In this document: piece by piece, positions 1 to 7,146 of the stretch
How positions within the stretch are numbered: the stretch's first letter is position 1
How the letters are laid out: every line of letters begins with the position of its first letter
Source: Candidatus Delongbacteria bacterium
GTDB taxonomy: Bacteria > Delongbacteria > UBA4055
Length of the DNA: 11,324 bases
NCBI GenBank assembly: GCA_016938535.1
Contig: JAFGUL010000142.1
Span: forward strand, 1-11,324
Direction: 5' to 3'
Made by a program: the position numbers and the translations under genes
The notes under the pieces: model-generated
What the model saw: only the letters and a program-made list of their open reading frames with translations
Databases searched by the model: none
Told to the model about the DNA's origin: nothing

Positions 1-128
1 CCGCCGTGCCTTAAAAAACAGTCCTCTGCCCCGCCGATAAGTTTGTTCGTAATAAGTTCGTTAAAACGAGAACCGACTATCGCTATTTTCAGTCCGTCTG
101 CTTTAAGCTGTCCGCTAATCTTTTTCAT
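1..128 (-). CDS. ribH: 6,7-dimethyl-8-ribityllumazine synthase, N-terminal part (cut by window edge)
   Basis: Lumazine synthase condenses 5-amino-6-ribitylaminouracil with 3,4-dihydroxy-2-butanone 4-phosphate in the penultimate step of riboflavin synthesis, in the cytoplasm. About 42 residues are visible. They match the family's opening: [20 protein letters not shown], then [19 protein letters not shown]. The SRFN turn is the conserved segment that contributes an aromatic residue and an Asn to the substrate pocket. Two adjacent in-frame ATGs exist (131-129 and 128-126). GGAG at 139-136 lies 7 nt from the second and only 4 nt from the first, so 128 is preferred; the choice changes the protein by one Met. 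The gene starts 17 bp after the kinase stop and is probably co-transcribed with it. The C-terminal two thirds lie outside the window. Confidence 0.9.
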   Translation of the reverse strand, partial: MKKISGQLKADGLKIAIVGSRFNELITNKLIGGAEDCFLRHG

Positions 129-145
129 CATCTATCTCCGGTTTA

Positions 146-1726
146 TTAGTTTTCAGATTTCTGATTTTCCCTGACTGGGATTTTTATTGTGAACTCGGTA
201 CCACTGCCTATTTCCGATTCAAATGAGATCTCGGCTTTATACGGTTTTAGTAGTGATCTTACGCTGTCAAGACCTATACCTGTTCCCGTAGGCTCATCAC
301 CCCTTGCGTCATGAAATTTCGGTTTGGTAGTGAAAAAAGGTTCGAATATTTTAGATTTCACCTTGTCCGATATCCCCTTTCCTGTATCTCCGATCTTTAC
401 TATTATCCACGGTTCGAGATAAGCTACGGAAATATTCATTTTCTTGACTTGGGACTCCCACATTGCATCTATACCGTTCTTGATTATATTGACAAAACTC
501 TGGGAGAAATCAGAATACAGTCCGTAAATGACCGGAATATCTTTTTGAATACTGATGTTTTTTTCGACTTTATTCTTGAAGAACTGGTTTGAAAGTAAGA
601 ATTCGAGCTCCTGCTCCATAAGGATACCGAGATTCAGAGTTTCTTTCGTGACAGACTGCTGGTCTCTCGCTTTGGACATCAGGTTCTTTATTATCCTTGC
701 AAGCTTGCTGACCGACTGATCTATCAGCTCGAAGAACTTCATCACATCGCTGATATTGTCTTCGACTTCTTTATCCTCGCCGTACTTGTTTTTAAGCAAT
801 TCTCTGAATTTTGTGAGCCTGGAGTGCTGAAGCTGGGCACTGCTCTTGATCCCGGTTAGAGGCGTACTCATATTATGCGCGACCCCCTGAAGCATCATCC
901 CGAATTCTGCCAGTTTCGACTGACTCTGTACCTGAAGAGCGAACGATTTATTTTCGGATTCCAGTCGTTTCTGCTCCCTCATATCCCTTCCGATACCGAG
1001 ACTTCCGATCACATTTCCGTTATGAACAAGAGATGATATCGAAAGATGGATCGGTATCTCTTCGCCATTTTTAGCCTGATAAAGAACCTCGCCCGCATAC
1101 TGCCCTTTTTCCTCAAGAGACTTGAAAAGTTTCTTGATATTCTCTTCCTGAGCTTTGTTCTTGACAAGAAACTCTGCAATGTGCTTGCCCTTCATTTCTT
1201 CCGCAGAATAACCGAGTATATGCTGAAGAGGATGATTCGCACTGTTTATTCTTCCTTTCGTGTCTGTAGCATAGATCGTGTAAAGATCAGTCAGAGAGTT
1301 GTAAATCGACATAAATAGTGAATTGACCTGAGAATCTTCTGACCTGACGCTGTAAGGAGTGAATTTGAGAAAGACCCCGATCATCTGATTATTCTCATCA
1401 AGGATCGGATTAAGCTTTAATGAGACCGTTGTCTGTCTCTGCTTGTAGTCGGTCAGATCCATCATTATCAGACCATCCTTGAACTTCTTCACAAAGGTAT
1501 TTCTTACGATATTCTGGAATCTGATCTTATCCCTGTCGCTCACGGCATCAAGTATGCTCTGACCGTAAAGACCTTCCCTTGTCTTATTCATCAGCCTGCA
1601 GAATTTTATATTGCAGTCCGTTATCTTAAAATAAGTGTTGATCTCCACAAAGAAATCTTGTGCAATATCAACATAATCCTGGGCAACGAAGCCCTTTCTG
1701 AGATATACTTCTTTGAGTTCGGTCAT
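146..1726 (-). CDS. Soluble sensor histidine kinase with two PAS domains
   Basis: A 526-residue cytoplasmic histidine kinase with no signal peptide or membrane segment. Approximate order: PAS 1 (20-125), PAS 2 (133-255, including DTKGRI, LGYSAEEM and GIGRDM), a short coiled linker, a dimerisation/H-box region (270-355), and an HATPase domain (365-518). The H box is GVAHNMSTPLTG with the phospho-acceptor candidate His284. The ATPase boxes are complete: N box around N413/N417, G1 box GDTGKGIS (446-453), F box FEPFFTTK (461-468) and G2 box GTGIGL (481-486). The residue after His284 is Asn, where most HisKA kinases have Glu or Asp. The start codon overlaps the gpmI stop in ATGA, with GGGA a few bases upstream. 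No response regulator is present in the window, so its partner is unknown. The signal sensed by the PAS domains cannot be read from the sequence. Confidence 0.93.
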   Translation of the reverse strand: MTELKEVYLRKGFVAQDYVDIAQDFFVEINTYFKITDCNIKFCRLMNKTREGLYGQSILDAVSDRDKIRFQNIVRNTFVKKFKDGLIMMDLTDYKQRQTTVSLKLNPILDENNQMIGVFLKFTPYSVRSEDSQVNSLFMSIYNSLTDLYTIYATDTKGRINSANHPLQHILGYSAEEMKGKHIAEFLVKNKAQEENIKKLFKSLEEKGQYAGEVLYQAKNGEEIPIHLSISSLVHNGNVIGSLGIGRDMREQKRLESENKSFALQVQSQSKLAEFGMMLQGVAHNMSTPLTGIKSSAQLQHSRLTKFRELLKNKYGEDKEVEDNISDVMKFFELIDQSVSKLARIIKNLMSKARDQQSVTKETLNLGILMEQELEFLLSNQFFKNKVEKNISIQKDIPVIYGLYSDFSQSFVNIIKNGIDAMWESQVKKMNISVAYLEPWIIVKIGDTGKGISDKVKSKIFEPFFTTKPKFHDARGDEPTGTGIGLDSVRSLLKPYKAEISFESEIGSGTEFTIKIPVRENQKSEN

Positions 1727-3252
1727 AAGCTTTCCCGGGATACAATTAAACAGTCTCCGGTCATTTCATCCGGAATTCCAATATCCATGATCCTGAGTAT
1801 TGTAGGAGCAATATCGCCCAGTTTTCCGTCCTTCAGTTTCAGTTTTTTGTCGGTCACGAGAAAAGGTACTTTATTCTTTGTGTGGGCTGTAAAAGGCACA
1901 TCTCCGTCAAGCATGAATTCAGCATTACCGTGATCGGCCGTTATCAACATGGTATATCCGTTCTCAACTGCTTTTTCGTAAATTTTACCTACGCAGGCAT
2001 CTACAGTCTCAACAGCTTTTACAGCCGCTTTAAACACACCTGTATGCCCGACCATGTCGCAGTTGGCAAAATTTATCACTATAAGGTCGAATATCTTTTC
2101 GGATATTTTTTCAACCACCGTCCCCGCCACTTCAAATGCTGACATTTCAGGCTGCATATCGTAGGTCGGTACCTTGGGTGACGGAATAAGGATCCTTTCC
2201 TCTCCCTCAAACTTCTTTTCGTCCCCGCCGTTGAAGAAAAATGTCACATGAGCATATTTTTCGGTTTCAGCTATCCTGAGCTGTTTCAATCCTTTATTTG
2301 AGATCACTTCACCGAGAATATTTTTAAGATGAGGCTTTTCAAACAGTATCCTGAAAGGAAAATCTTCCCTGTACTGCGTCATTGTAACGAAATCAATATC
2401 CAGATCCTCTGTATCGAACGGAACCTCTTCGAGCCTGTTGAGAGCTATTGAAAGTTCTCTTGCCCTGTCTGATCTGAAGTTGAAAAAGACTGCCGAATCA
2501 CCCTTTTCGATCAAAGCGACAGGCTTGCCGCTCTTTATCACCTGAGCAGGGACAATGAATTCGTCAGTTATTCCTGATTTATATGAATCTTCCACTATCT
2601 GAACTGCTGATATGTCCTGTGTTGAGCCGGATGGTTTGGTAAGACAATCATAAGCCTTTTGAATTCTGTCCCACCTTTTATCTCTGTCCATCGCATAATA
2701 CCTGCCTGATACAGATGCAATTGAAGCGCTGTGTTCTTCCGCGAATTCTTCAATCTCTCTGATAAACTCTATTCCGCTCTCGGGAGGTGTGTCCCTGCCG
2801 TCAGTAAAAGCATGAATATATACTTTTTCAAGTCCCTTTTCTGATGCCGCTCGTATTATCTCTTTAAGGTGGATAATTGAGGAATGCACATCTCCGTCAG
2901 AAACCAAACCCATGATATGGAGGGCTGTCCCTCTCGAAGCAGTATTGTTCAGAAGCTCCATGAAAGGAGGATTTTGAGCAAAATCACCGTCTTTGATAGA
3001 TTTGTGGATCCTTCCTATATCCTGAAAGACTATCCTTCCCGCACCGATGTTCAGATGACCGACCTCACTGTTCCCCATGGTACCTTCGGGCAGACCGACA
3101 TCGAATCCTGAACAGATAAGCTGAGACGAGGGAAATTTTTTAAAAAGTTCGTCGATTTTCGGCTTGTCAGCTCTTGTAACAGCATTATGATCATAGTCTT
3201 TCCCGATCCCGAAACCGTCCATTATGCACAGTATTACTTTTTTCTCATCCAT
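1723..3252 (-). CDS. gpmI: 2,3-bisphosphoglycerate-independent phosphoglycerate mutase
   Basis: Interconverts 3-phosphoglycerate and 2-phosphoglycerate in glycolysis/gluconeogenesis, using two metal ions (usually Mn) and a phosphoserine intermediate. At 509 residues it has the normal family length. Visible landmarks are the metal-binding MDGFG near residue 11, the nucleophile Ser62 in MGNSEVGH, HAFTDGRDTPP (148-158), and the C-terminal metal-site segments DMVGHTG, ADHGNAE and TAHTKN. The open frame runs upstream to 3330, but that extension lies inside the preceding gene and has no family similarity. The ATG at 3252-3250, giving MDEKKVILCIMDGFG, is therefore chosen; it sits 1 bp after the upstream stop and has only a weak GGG ribosome site. 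The usual SDGGVHSH segment reads SDGDVHSS here; His123 is retained. The stop overlaps the kinase start by 4 bp. Confidence 0.97.
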   Translation of the reverse strand: MDEKKVILCIMDGFGIGKDYDHNAVTRADKPKIDELFKKFPSSQLICSGFDVGLPEGTMGNSEVGHLNIGAGRIVFQDIGRIHKSIKDGDFAQNPPFMELLNNTASRGTALHIMGLVSDGDVHSSIIHLKEIIRAASEKGLEKVYIHAFTDGRDTPPESGIEFIREIEEFAEEHSASIASVSGRYYAMDRDKRWDRIQKAYDCLTKPSGSTQDISAVQIVEDSYKSGITDEFIVPAQVIKSGKPVALIEKGDSAVFFNFRSDRARELSIALNRLEEVPFDTEDLDIDFVTMTQYREDFPFRILFEKPHLKNILGEVISNKGLKQLRIAETEKYAHVTFFFNGGDEKKFEGEERILIPSPKVPTYDMQPEMSAFEVAGTVVEKISEKIFDLIVINFANCDMVGHTGVFKAAVKAVETVDACVGKIYEKAVENGYTMLITADHGNAEFMLDGDVPFTAHTKNKVPFLVTDKKLKLKDGKLGDIAPTILRIMDIGIPDEMTGDCLIVSRESL

Positions 3253-3253
3253 T

Positions 3254-4024
3254 TTAGTACCCGAAGTATAGAGTTGCTTTATAGGTGAATCCCGAATAAT
3301 CGAGATCAGGAACATTAAGAACTGATTCAAACCCGTTGTTTATCTCCGCTTTGCTGTTAAAATAAGCCTGCGTATATGCTACAGATACTCCTGCCGCCAC
3401 TCTCGAAGTAGCAAAGAATCTGATACCGTTCTCGGCTTCAAGCATCCATAATCCCGAAGTGAAGGAAACAGATTTGTTATACCTGCTGTCCAGCCCGCTG
3501 TCGGGAATAAAACCGTCCCATATTTCTTCGAATGTCTGATCGCCGTAATCCTGGCTGATAATAATTTCAGCAGAACCGTAAGAAGCTCCTAGAGCACCGA
3601 AAAATTCTATTTTACCAGCCATGTATTTTCTGTAGCTCAGAGAAAGTCCGTAAAGTGAAAGCCCGGCTTCTACCGATCTTTCAAGCTCAAGCGGCTCTCC
3701 TGAACTGTCCGTAAATCCTTCGAGGGTGACTTTACTGTTTTTAAGATCGTCGCCCGTTAAATATTTTATTCCTATTCCGAAAGCCGGATTGAAATTACCG
3801 TGGAGCTCAAATCCGTACAAATACATGTTATCGTCGAACTCATCAAGGCCGAAACCTGATACTTCTTCATTGATCTTTTCCATAAATGAAGGTCCGTAAG
3901 AATATGAACCACTGAAATATCCGTTCCTGAAACCGGATGAATTACCCGCTTTTCTCTGACCCTGAGAAAATAAGGGCGTGAATAAAAATAATACTACTGA
4001 CACGGCACTGATAAATTTAAACAT
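3254..4024 (-). CDS. Outer-membrane beta-barrel protein (porin-like family, unknown function)
   Basis: A 256-residue exported protein of unknown role. Residues 1-20 form a signal peptide: Lys3, a hydrophobic core, then PLFS|QGQ as the probable cleavage region. The remainder alternates hydrophobic and polar residues, with many aromatic and Gly residues, short turns rich in Asp/Asn/Gly, and the C-terminal end TLYFGY. A terminal aromatic residue after an alternating strand is typical of proteins folded by the BAM complex. The size suggests a small barrel of about 8-10 strands, which I infer only from length and pattern. It contains no Cys. It is the first gene after a strong promoter, with GAGAG about 7 nt and AGGAG about 13 nt upstream of the start. 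The following gene, gpmI, begins 1 bp after its stop, an unexpected operon partner. Confidence 0.8.
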   Translation of the reverse strand: MFKFISAVSVVLFLFTPLFSQGQRKAGNSSGFRNGYFSGSYSYGPSFMEKINEEVSGFGLDEFDDNMYLYGFELHGNFNPAFGIGIKYLTGDDLKNSKVTLEGFTDSSGEPLELERSVEAGLSLYGLSLSYRKYMAGKIEFFGALGASYGSAEIIISQDYGDQTFEEIWDGFIPDSGLDSRYNKSVSFTSGLWMLEAENGIRFFATSRVAAGVSVAYTQAYFNSKAEINNGFESVLNVPDLDYSGFTYKATLYFGY

Positions 4025-4059
4025 TACAGTTCTCTCGCTCCTGATTATATTTCATTAAC

Positions 4060-4088
4060 ATTATAAGAAAAATGTTTGAAATTATCAA
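4060..4088 (-). promoter_or_regulatory. Sigma70-type promoter for the OMP-gpmI-kinase-ribH run
   Basis: On the minus strand, TTGATA (4088-4083) and a perfect TATAAT (4065-4060) are separated by 17 bp, the optimal spacing. Transcription would begin near 4053, giving a leader of about 30 nt before the beta-barrel gene start at 4024. This is the closest match to consensus in the window. It is a prediction from sequence only. Confidence 0.7.
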
Positions 4089-4111
4089 CAAAATTTACTT
4101 TCTTTTTTATG

Positions 4112-4139
4112 TTGATTTATCCTTAAAATTTCTTATATT
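4112..4139 (+). promoter_or_regulatory. Sigma70-type promoter for the SPOR lipoprotein gene
   Basis: TTGATT (4112-4117) and TATATT (4134-4139) are separated by 16 bp. The predicted start near 4146 gives a leader of about 46 nt before the ATG at 4192. It is back to back with the minus-strand promoter, with 23 bp between the two -35 hexamers, so a protein bound between them could affect both. Confidence 0.55.
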
Positions 4140-4145
4140 CCCTTT

Positions 4146-4164
4146 GTGCAGAAAAATAATGCAC
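4146..4164 (+). other. Small inverted repeat at the predicted 5' end of the lipoprotein mRNA
   Basis: GTGCA (4146-4150) and TGCAC (4160-4164) are perfect complements around a 9-nt A-rich loop. They sit just where the transcript from the 4112-4139 promoter should begin. A 5-bp stem is weak; it could be a 5'-end stabilising hairpin or chance. Confidence 0.25.
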
Positions 4165-4191
4165 TTCAAAAATGTAAAATGGAGGTAACTG

Positions 4192-5157
4192 ATGCGTAAA
4201 GTGATGATATTAGCTGCTATTAGTCTATTTACTGTTCTTGTGATTAGTTCCTGTGCGCCACAGAGCGGTGTTTCAGAGACAAAGTTCGGTCCTGACGATC
4301 CTTCGAACAGGATTGTCATAGAAGAAGATCTTACCAAAAGGGGAATGATAGACGGATACAGGGTCAAAGTTGCTTCGGTCGATACTGAAAATGAAGCTCT
4401 CATGATAGAAAAACAGGTCGTTGAAGCTGTTCAGGAACCGGTTTACATTGAATTTATTGTTGACAAGTACATGGTTTATGTGGGAGACTGTCAGAACAAG
4501 GAAGAAGCTAATATCTTAAGAGATAAGATAGCTGCTTTAGGTTTCGAAAAAACATATTCAGTCCCGAAAAAAGTATATAAAAAAGATATCACCGAAACTC
4601 CAGCAGTGACTGAAACAGCCGGACCTGATATTACACCAGAAACAGCTCCTCCTGTTCCGGACCGATTCAATCAGGTGATAGGTTACAGAGTTCAGATATT
4701 TGCCGCAAGGGACAAGAACAATGCAGAAAAAGTAAAAAATCTTGCAATGAATGACACAAAAGAAAGAGTTTATGTAGTGCTTGCAGATGATAACCTTTAT
4801 AAGGTACAGGTCGGAGATTATCTTTCAAGGATCGATGCCGAAAAAATGAGAGATAAATTAAGAGCTCTGCCCAATTATCAGGACGCTTTCATTCAGAATA
4901 CCTATGTTTTCTACGATACTCAAACATCTGACGGAAGTTATTATATACAGGTCGGTGCTTTTTCCACATCATTATCTGCTGAAGAATTCATTAAAACCAG
5001 CCTGAACACCCGCGGATATGAGAACACCTCCGTTCAGTTTGACAATAATCTCTATAAGGTTCTTGTCGGAGGATACGGCTCAAACGAAGAAGCGGCAACC
5101 GTAAAATCAAAACTTCAGGAAAACGGTTTCGAGGGAACCTGGATAATAAAGAAATAA
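4192..5157 (+). CDS. Lipoprotein with three SPOR domains
   Basis: SPOR domains bind peptidoglycan, often glycan strands stripped of stem peptides at division sites, so this 321-residue protein is probably a cell-wall-associated lipoprotein. Residues 1-20 are a type II signal peptide, with lipobox ISSC and lipidated Cys21. Three SPOR-like repeats follow: about 53-127 (IDGYRVKVAS... YMVYVGD), 161-238 (VIGYRVQIFA... LYKVQVGDY) and 248-321 (SYYIQVGAF... LYKVLVGGY). Each has the two-strand/helix pattern with an xYxVxVG core. Between the first two lies a Thr/Pro/Glu-rich linker (about 130-160). Three SPOR units are more than the usual one per protein. The start has GGAGGT 5 nt upstream, the best ribosome site in the window. 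The gene ends in tandem TAA stops and is followed by a separate promoter for dsbD. Confidence 0.87.
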   Translation: MRKVMILAAISLFTVLVISSCAPQSGVSETKFGPDDPSNRIVIEEDLTKRGMIDGYRVKVASVDTENEALMIEKQVVEAVQEPVYIEFIVDKYMVYVGDCQNKEEANILRDKIAALGFEKTYSVPKKVYKKDITETPAVTETAGPDITPETAPPVPDRFNQVIGYRVQIFAARDKNNAEKVKNLAMNDTKERVYVVLADDNLYKVQVGDYLSRIDAEKMRDKLRALPNYQDAFIQNTYVFYDTQTSDGSYYIQVGAFSTSLSAEEFIKTSLNTRGYENTSVQFDNNLYKVLVGGYGSNEEAATVKSKLQENGFEGTWIIKK

Positions 5158-5196
5158 TAATTCACTGATTTTCTTTTAGATCCGTCAATTTTTCAT

Positions 5197-5225
5197 TTGA
5201 CTAATTATGGTTTTTACTATATATT
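5197..5225 (+). promoter_or_regulatory. Sigma70-type promoter for dsbD-trx
   Basis: TTGACT (5197-5202) and TATATT (5220-5225) are separated by 17 bp; each hexamer matches consensus at five of six positions. The expected start, near 5232, gives a leader of about 26 nt before the ATG at 5258. The promoter lies within the inverted repeat at 5202-5239, which suggests regulation. Confidence 0.6.
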
Positions 5226-5239
5226 ACTTTCCATAATTA
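5202..5239. repeat. Perfect 9-bp inverted repeat over the dsbD promoter (candidate operator)
   Basis: TAATTATGG (5202-5210) and CCATAATTA (5231-5239) are perfect reverse complements separated by 20 bp. The left arm begins at the last base of the -35 hexamer and runs into the spacer; the right arm covers the predicted transcription start, with the -10 element between them. The arm centres are 29 bp apart, close to three helical turns, so two bound units would lie on roughly the same DNA face. It could also form an AT-rich hairpin in read-through RNA from the lipoprotein gene, but it has no GC-rich stem followed by a T run. Confidence 0.55.
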
Positions 5240-5257
5240 CTAAAACGGGAGTTTTTT

Positions 5258-7135
5258 ATGAAATTCTTATCGCTAATTGCCTCGTTACTGATCACTTTCA
5301 CAGTATTCGCACAAACAGAATTCGATCCTGAAAAAGATGTGAAAATCAGCACATATTTCAGCGAAAAAGTTGAAAAAAACGGAAATCCTTTCGAGCTTAT
5401 AATAAAACTTGAAATTCCTGAAGGATTTCATGTTACTGAAGGAGATTACTTTTATTTTGATACATCCGGTGTTCCCGGTCTGGAAAATGACGGCAGAATA
5501 ATCATGGGCGAAACAACTTACAAAGGTGAGACAGTTTACAAAGGGGATATCCGGTACCTGCTGAGTGGATATTACAACGACACTGAAGGTAAAGAACTGC
5601 TCGTAGGGTATCAGATCTGCAATGAACTTGGAGATGAATCCTGTTATATGCCTGTTGAAAAAGCTGTCACACTTGATTTCATCAATATTGCACCCGAACT
5701 TTTTGATAATACGGCCGCTTATGAAAACAGAGCTGAAATTAAGAACAACGATTCTTCTGAGGGTATTATGGATATTATCTTCGGGAAAGATGAAAGTGAT
5801 CAGACTATGGAAGAGAGACTCGCTGCGATACTTGAAGGAAGTCAAACATGGACCCTTCTTGTTTTCCTGATAGCCTTCCTGGGCGGAATTCTTGACAGTA
5901 TGACTCCATGCGTATATCCTGTTATTCCTGTTGTGATCAGTTATATGGGCGCCCGTTCTGAAAAAAAGAAAAGTGCAGGATTTTTTCTTTCTCTTTTCTT
6001 TGTTCTCGGACTGGCCACAACTTATTCGATAGTGGGACTTCTAGCTTCTTTTCTGGGTGGCGTATTCGGTGTGGGTGATCTGGCGGCGAATCCGTTTGTT
6101 AGAGCCGGCATAGCTGTTGTTTTTACTGTTCTTGCACTTTCAATGTTCGGGCTTTGGGATATGAATCTGATCTCTTCTCAAAAACAGACCGAGTGGATGC
6201 AGAAAGGGAAAGAAAGTAAAGGTATAATCGGAGCCATGATAATCGGGATGGTCAGCGGTCTTGTTGCAGCTCCCTGCGTAGGTCCTGTACTTGCTGTGCT
6301 TCTCATGCATGTGGCAGCGGCCGGAGATGTACTTTACGGATGGCTTCTGTTTATAACATTCGCTTTCGGACTAGGTCTTCTGTTTATAATTCTGGGAACT
6401 TTTTCGGGTGCTATTAACGCTCTTCCGAAAGCAGGTATGTGGATGGTGAACATCAAGAAATTCTTCGGAGTTGTAATGATAGGTGCTGCGCTTTTCTTCG
6501 TAAATATCCTAATACCGGAACACATACTAAATCTGATCATCACTCTGCTCTTGATAATGCTGGCTGTATATATTGGAGCATTCCGTAGATATGACAGTGA
6601 AAATTCAGGATTCTTCAAGCTTACAGGTAAATCTGTCGGAATATTCCTTATAATGGTAAGTGTTGTTTTCGGACTGAAAACAATATCCCATTATACCGAT
6701 CTGCCGTTCGGAGGTATTTCCGGATCAAAGCATATAATCGCTGAACCTCATGTGAACTTCTTGAAAACAGATCAGGATATAGAAGCAGTGGAAAACGCCG
6801 TGGAGTCGATAGAAGGAACCGGTAAACTGGTCATGGTAGATTTCTGGGCTAACTGGTGTCCCAACTGTATAGAACTCGATAAAGTAACATGGAACGATCC
6901 TGAAGTAGTCAGCTACACCGATAAGTATTTTGTTTCTGTAAAACTTGACTTTTCTGATAAAAAAAGTGAATTTACAAGGAAATATATTGAACAGTTCAAA
7001 GATTACGGCGCAACAAATATCCCTCTGATCCTGTTCATAGATTCCGAAGGTGTGGTCGTTGAGAAGATCCAGGGACTTGTAGAAGCGGAAAGAATGCTTA
7101 AAAAACTAAAAAACATAGTTGAAAAAAATAAATAG
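5258..7135 (+). CDS. dsbD: Thiol:disulfide interchange protein, DsbD family
   Basis: Carries reducing equivalents from cytosolic thioredoxin across the inner membrane to periplasmic thiol proteins. All three modules are present in 625 residues. A signal peptide (1-18, FAQ) precedes a periplasmic alpha-like domain (about 20-145) with Cys121 and Cys129. The membrane domain (about 196-475, roughly eight helices) has Cys218 in DSMTPCVYPVIP and Cys340 in AAPCVGPVLA. The C-terminal thioredoxin-like gamma domain (about 500-625) has VDFWANWCPNC (Cys534/Cys537), conserved Asp528 and cis-Pro589. In E. coli DsbD the alpha-domain cysteines are separated by five residues (CADAGFC); here seven residues separate them (C121-NELGDES-C129). 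GGGAG lies 6 nt before the start. Thioredoxin follows 11 bp downstream, its natural electron donor. All six expected redox cysteines are present, so the protein looks functional. Confidence 0.95.
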   Translation: MKFLSLIASLLITFTVFAQTEFDPEKDVKISTYFSEKVEKNGNPFELIIKLEIPEGFHVTEGDYFYFDTSGVPGLENDGRIIMGETTYKGETVYKGDIRYLLSGYYNDTEGKELLVGYQICNELGDESCYMPVEKAVTLDFINIAPELFDNTAAYENRAEIKNNDSSEGIMDIIFGKDESDQTMEERLAAILEGSQTWTLLVFLIAFLGGILDSMTPCVYPVIPVVISYMGARSEKKKSAGFFLSLFFVLGLATTYSIVGLLASFLGGVFGVGDLAANPFVRAGIAVVFTVLALSMFGLWDMNLISSQKQTEWMQKGKESKGIIGAMIIGMVSGLVAAPCVGPVLAVLLMHVAAAGDVLYGWLLFITFAFGLGLLFIILGTFSGAINALPKAGMWMVNIKKFFGVVMIGAALFFVNILIPEHILNLIITLLLIMLAVYIGAFRRYDSENSGFFKLTGKSVGIFLIMVSVVFGLKTISHYTDLPFGGISGSKHIIAEPHVNFLKTDQDIEAVENAVESIEGTGKLVMVDFWANWCPNCIELDKVTWNDPEVVSYTDKYFVSVKLDFSDKKSEFTRKYIEQFKDYGATNIPLILFIDSEGVVVEKIQGLVEAERMLKKLKNIVEKNK

Positions 7136-7146
7136 AAGGAGTTTAT

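Noticed and set aside
3253..3330. N-terminal extension of gpmI (26 extra codons from an upstream Met)
   Set aside because: It lies inside the C-terminal coding region of the beta-barrel gene and has no iPGM similarity; the ATG at 3252 gives the normal family start.
4107..4403. 98-codon minus-strand frame spanning the divergent promoters
   Set aside because: It covers the start of the lipoprotein gene and the promoter region, with no recognisable domain.
5184..5201. GTCAA/TTGAC inverted repeat after the lipoprotein gene as a terminator
   Set aside because: The stem is only 5 bp with no downstream T run; its right arm is simply the start of the dsbD -35 element.
5285..5845. 186-codon open frame on the minus strand
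   Set aside because: It is antisense to the DsbD alpha-domain coding region, has no family motifs and lacks a ribosome site; a shadow frame.
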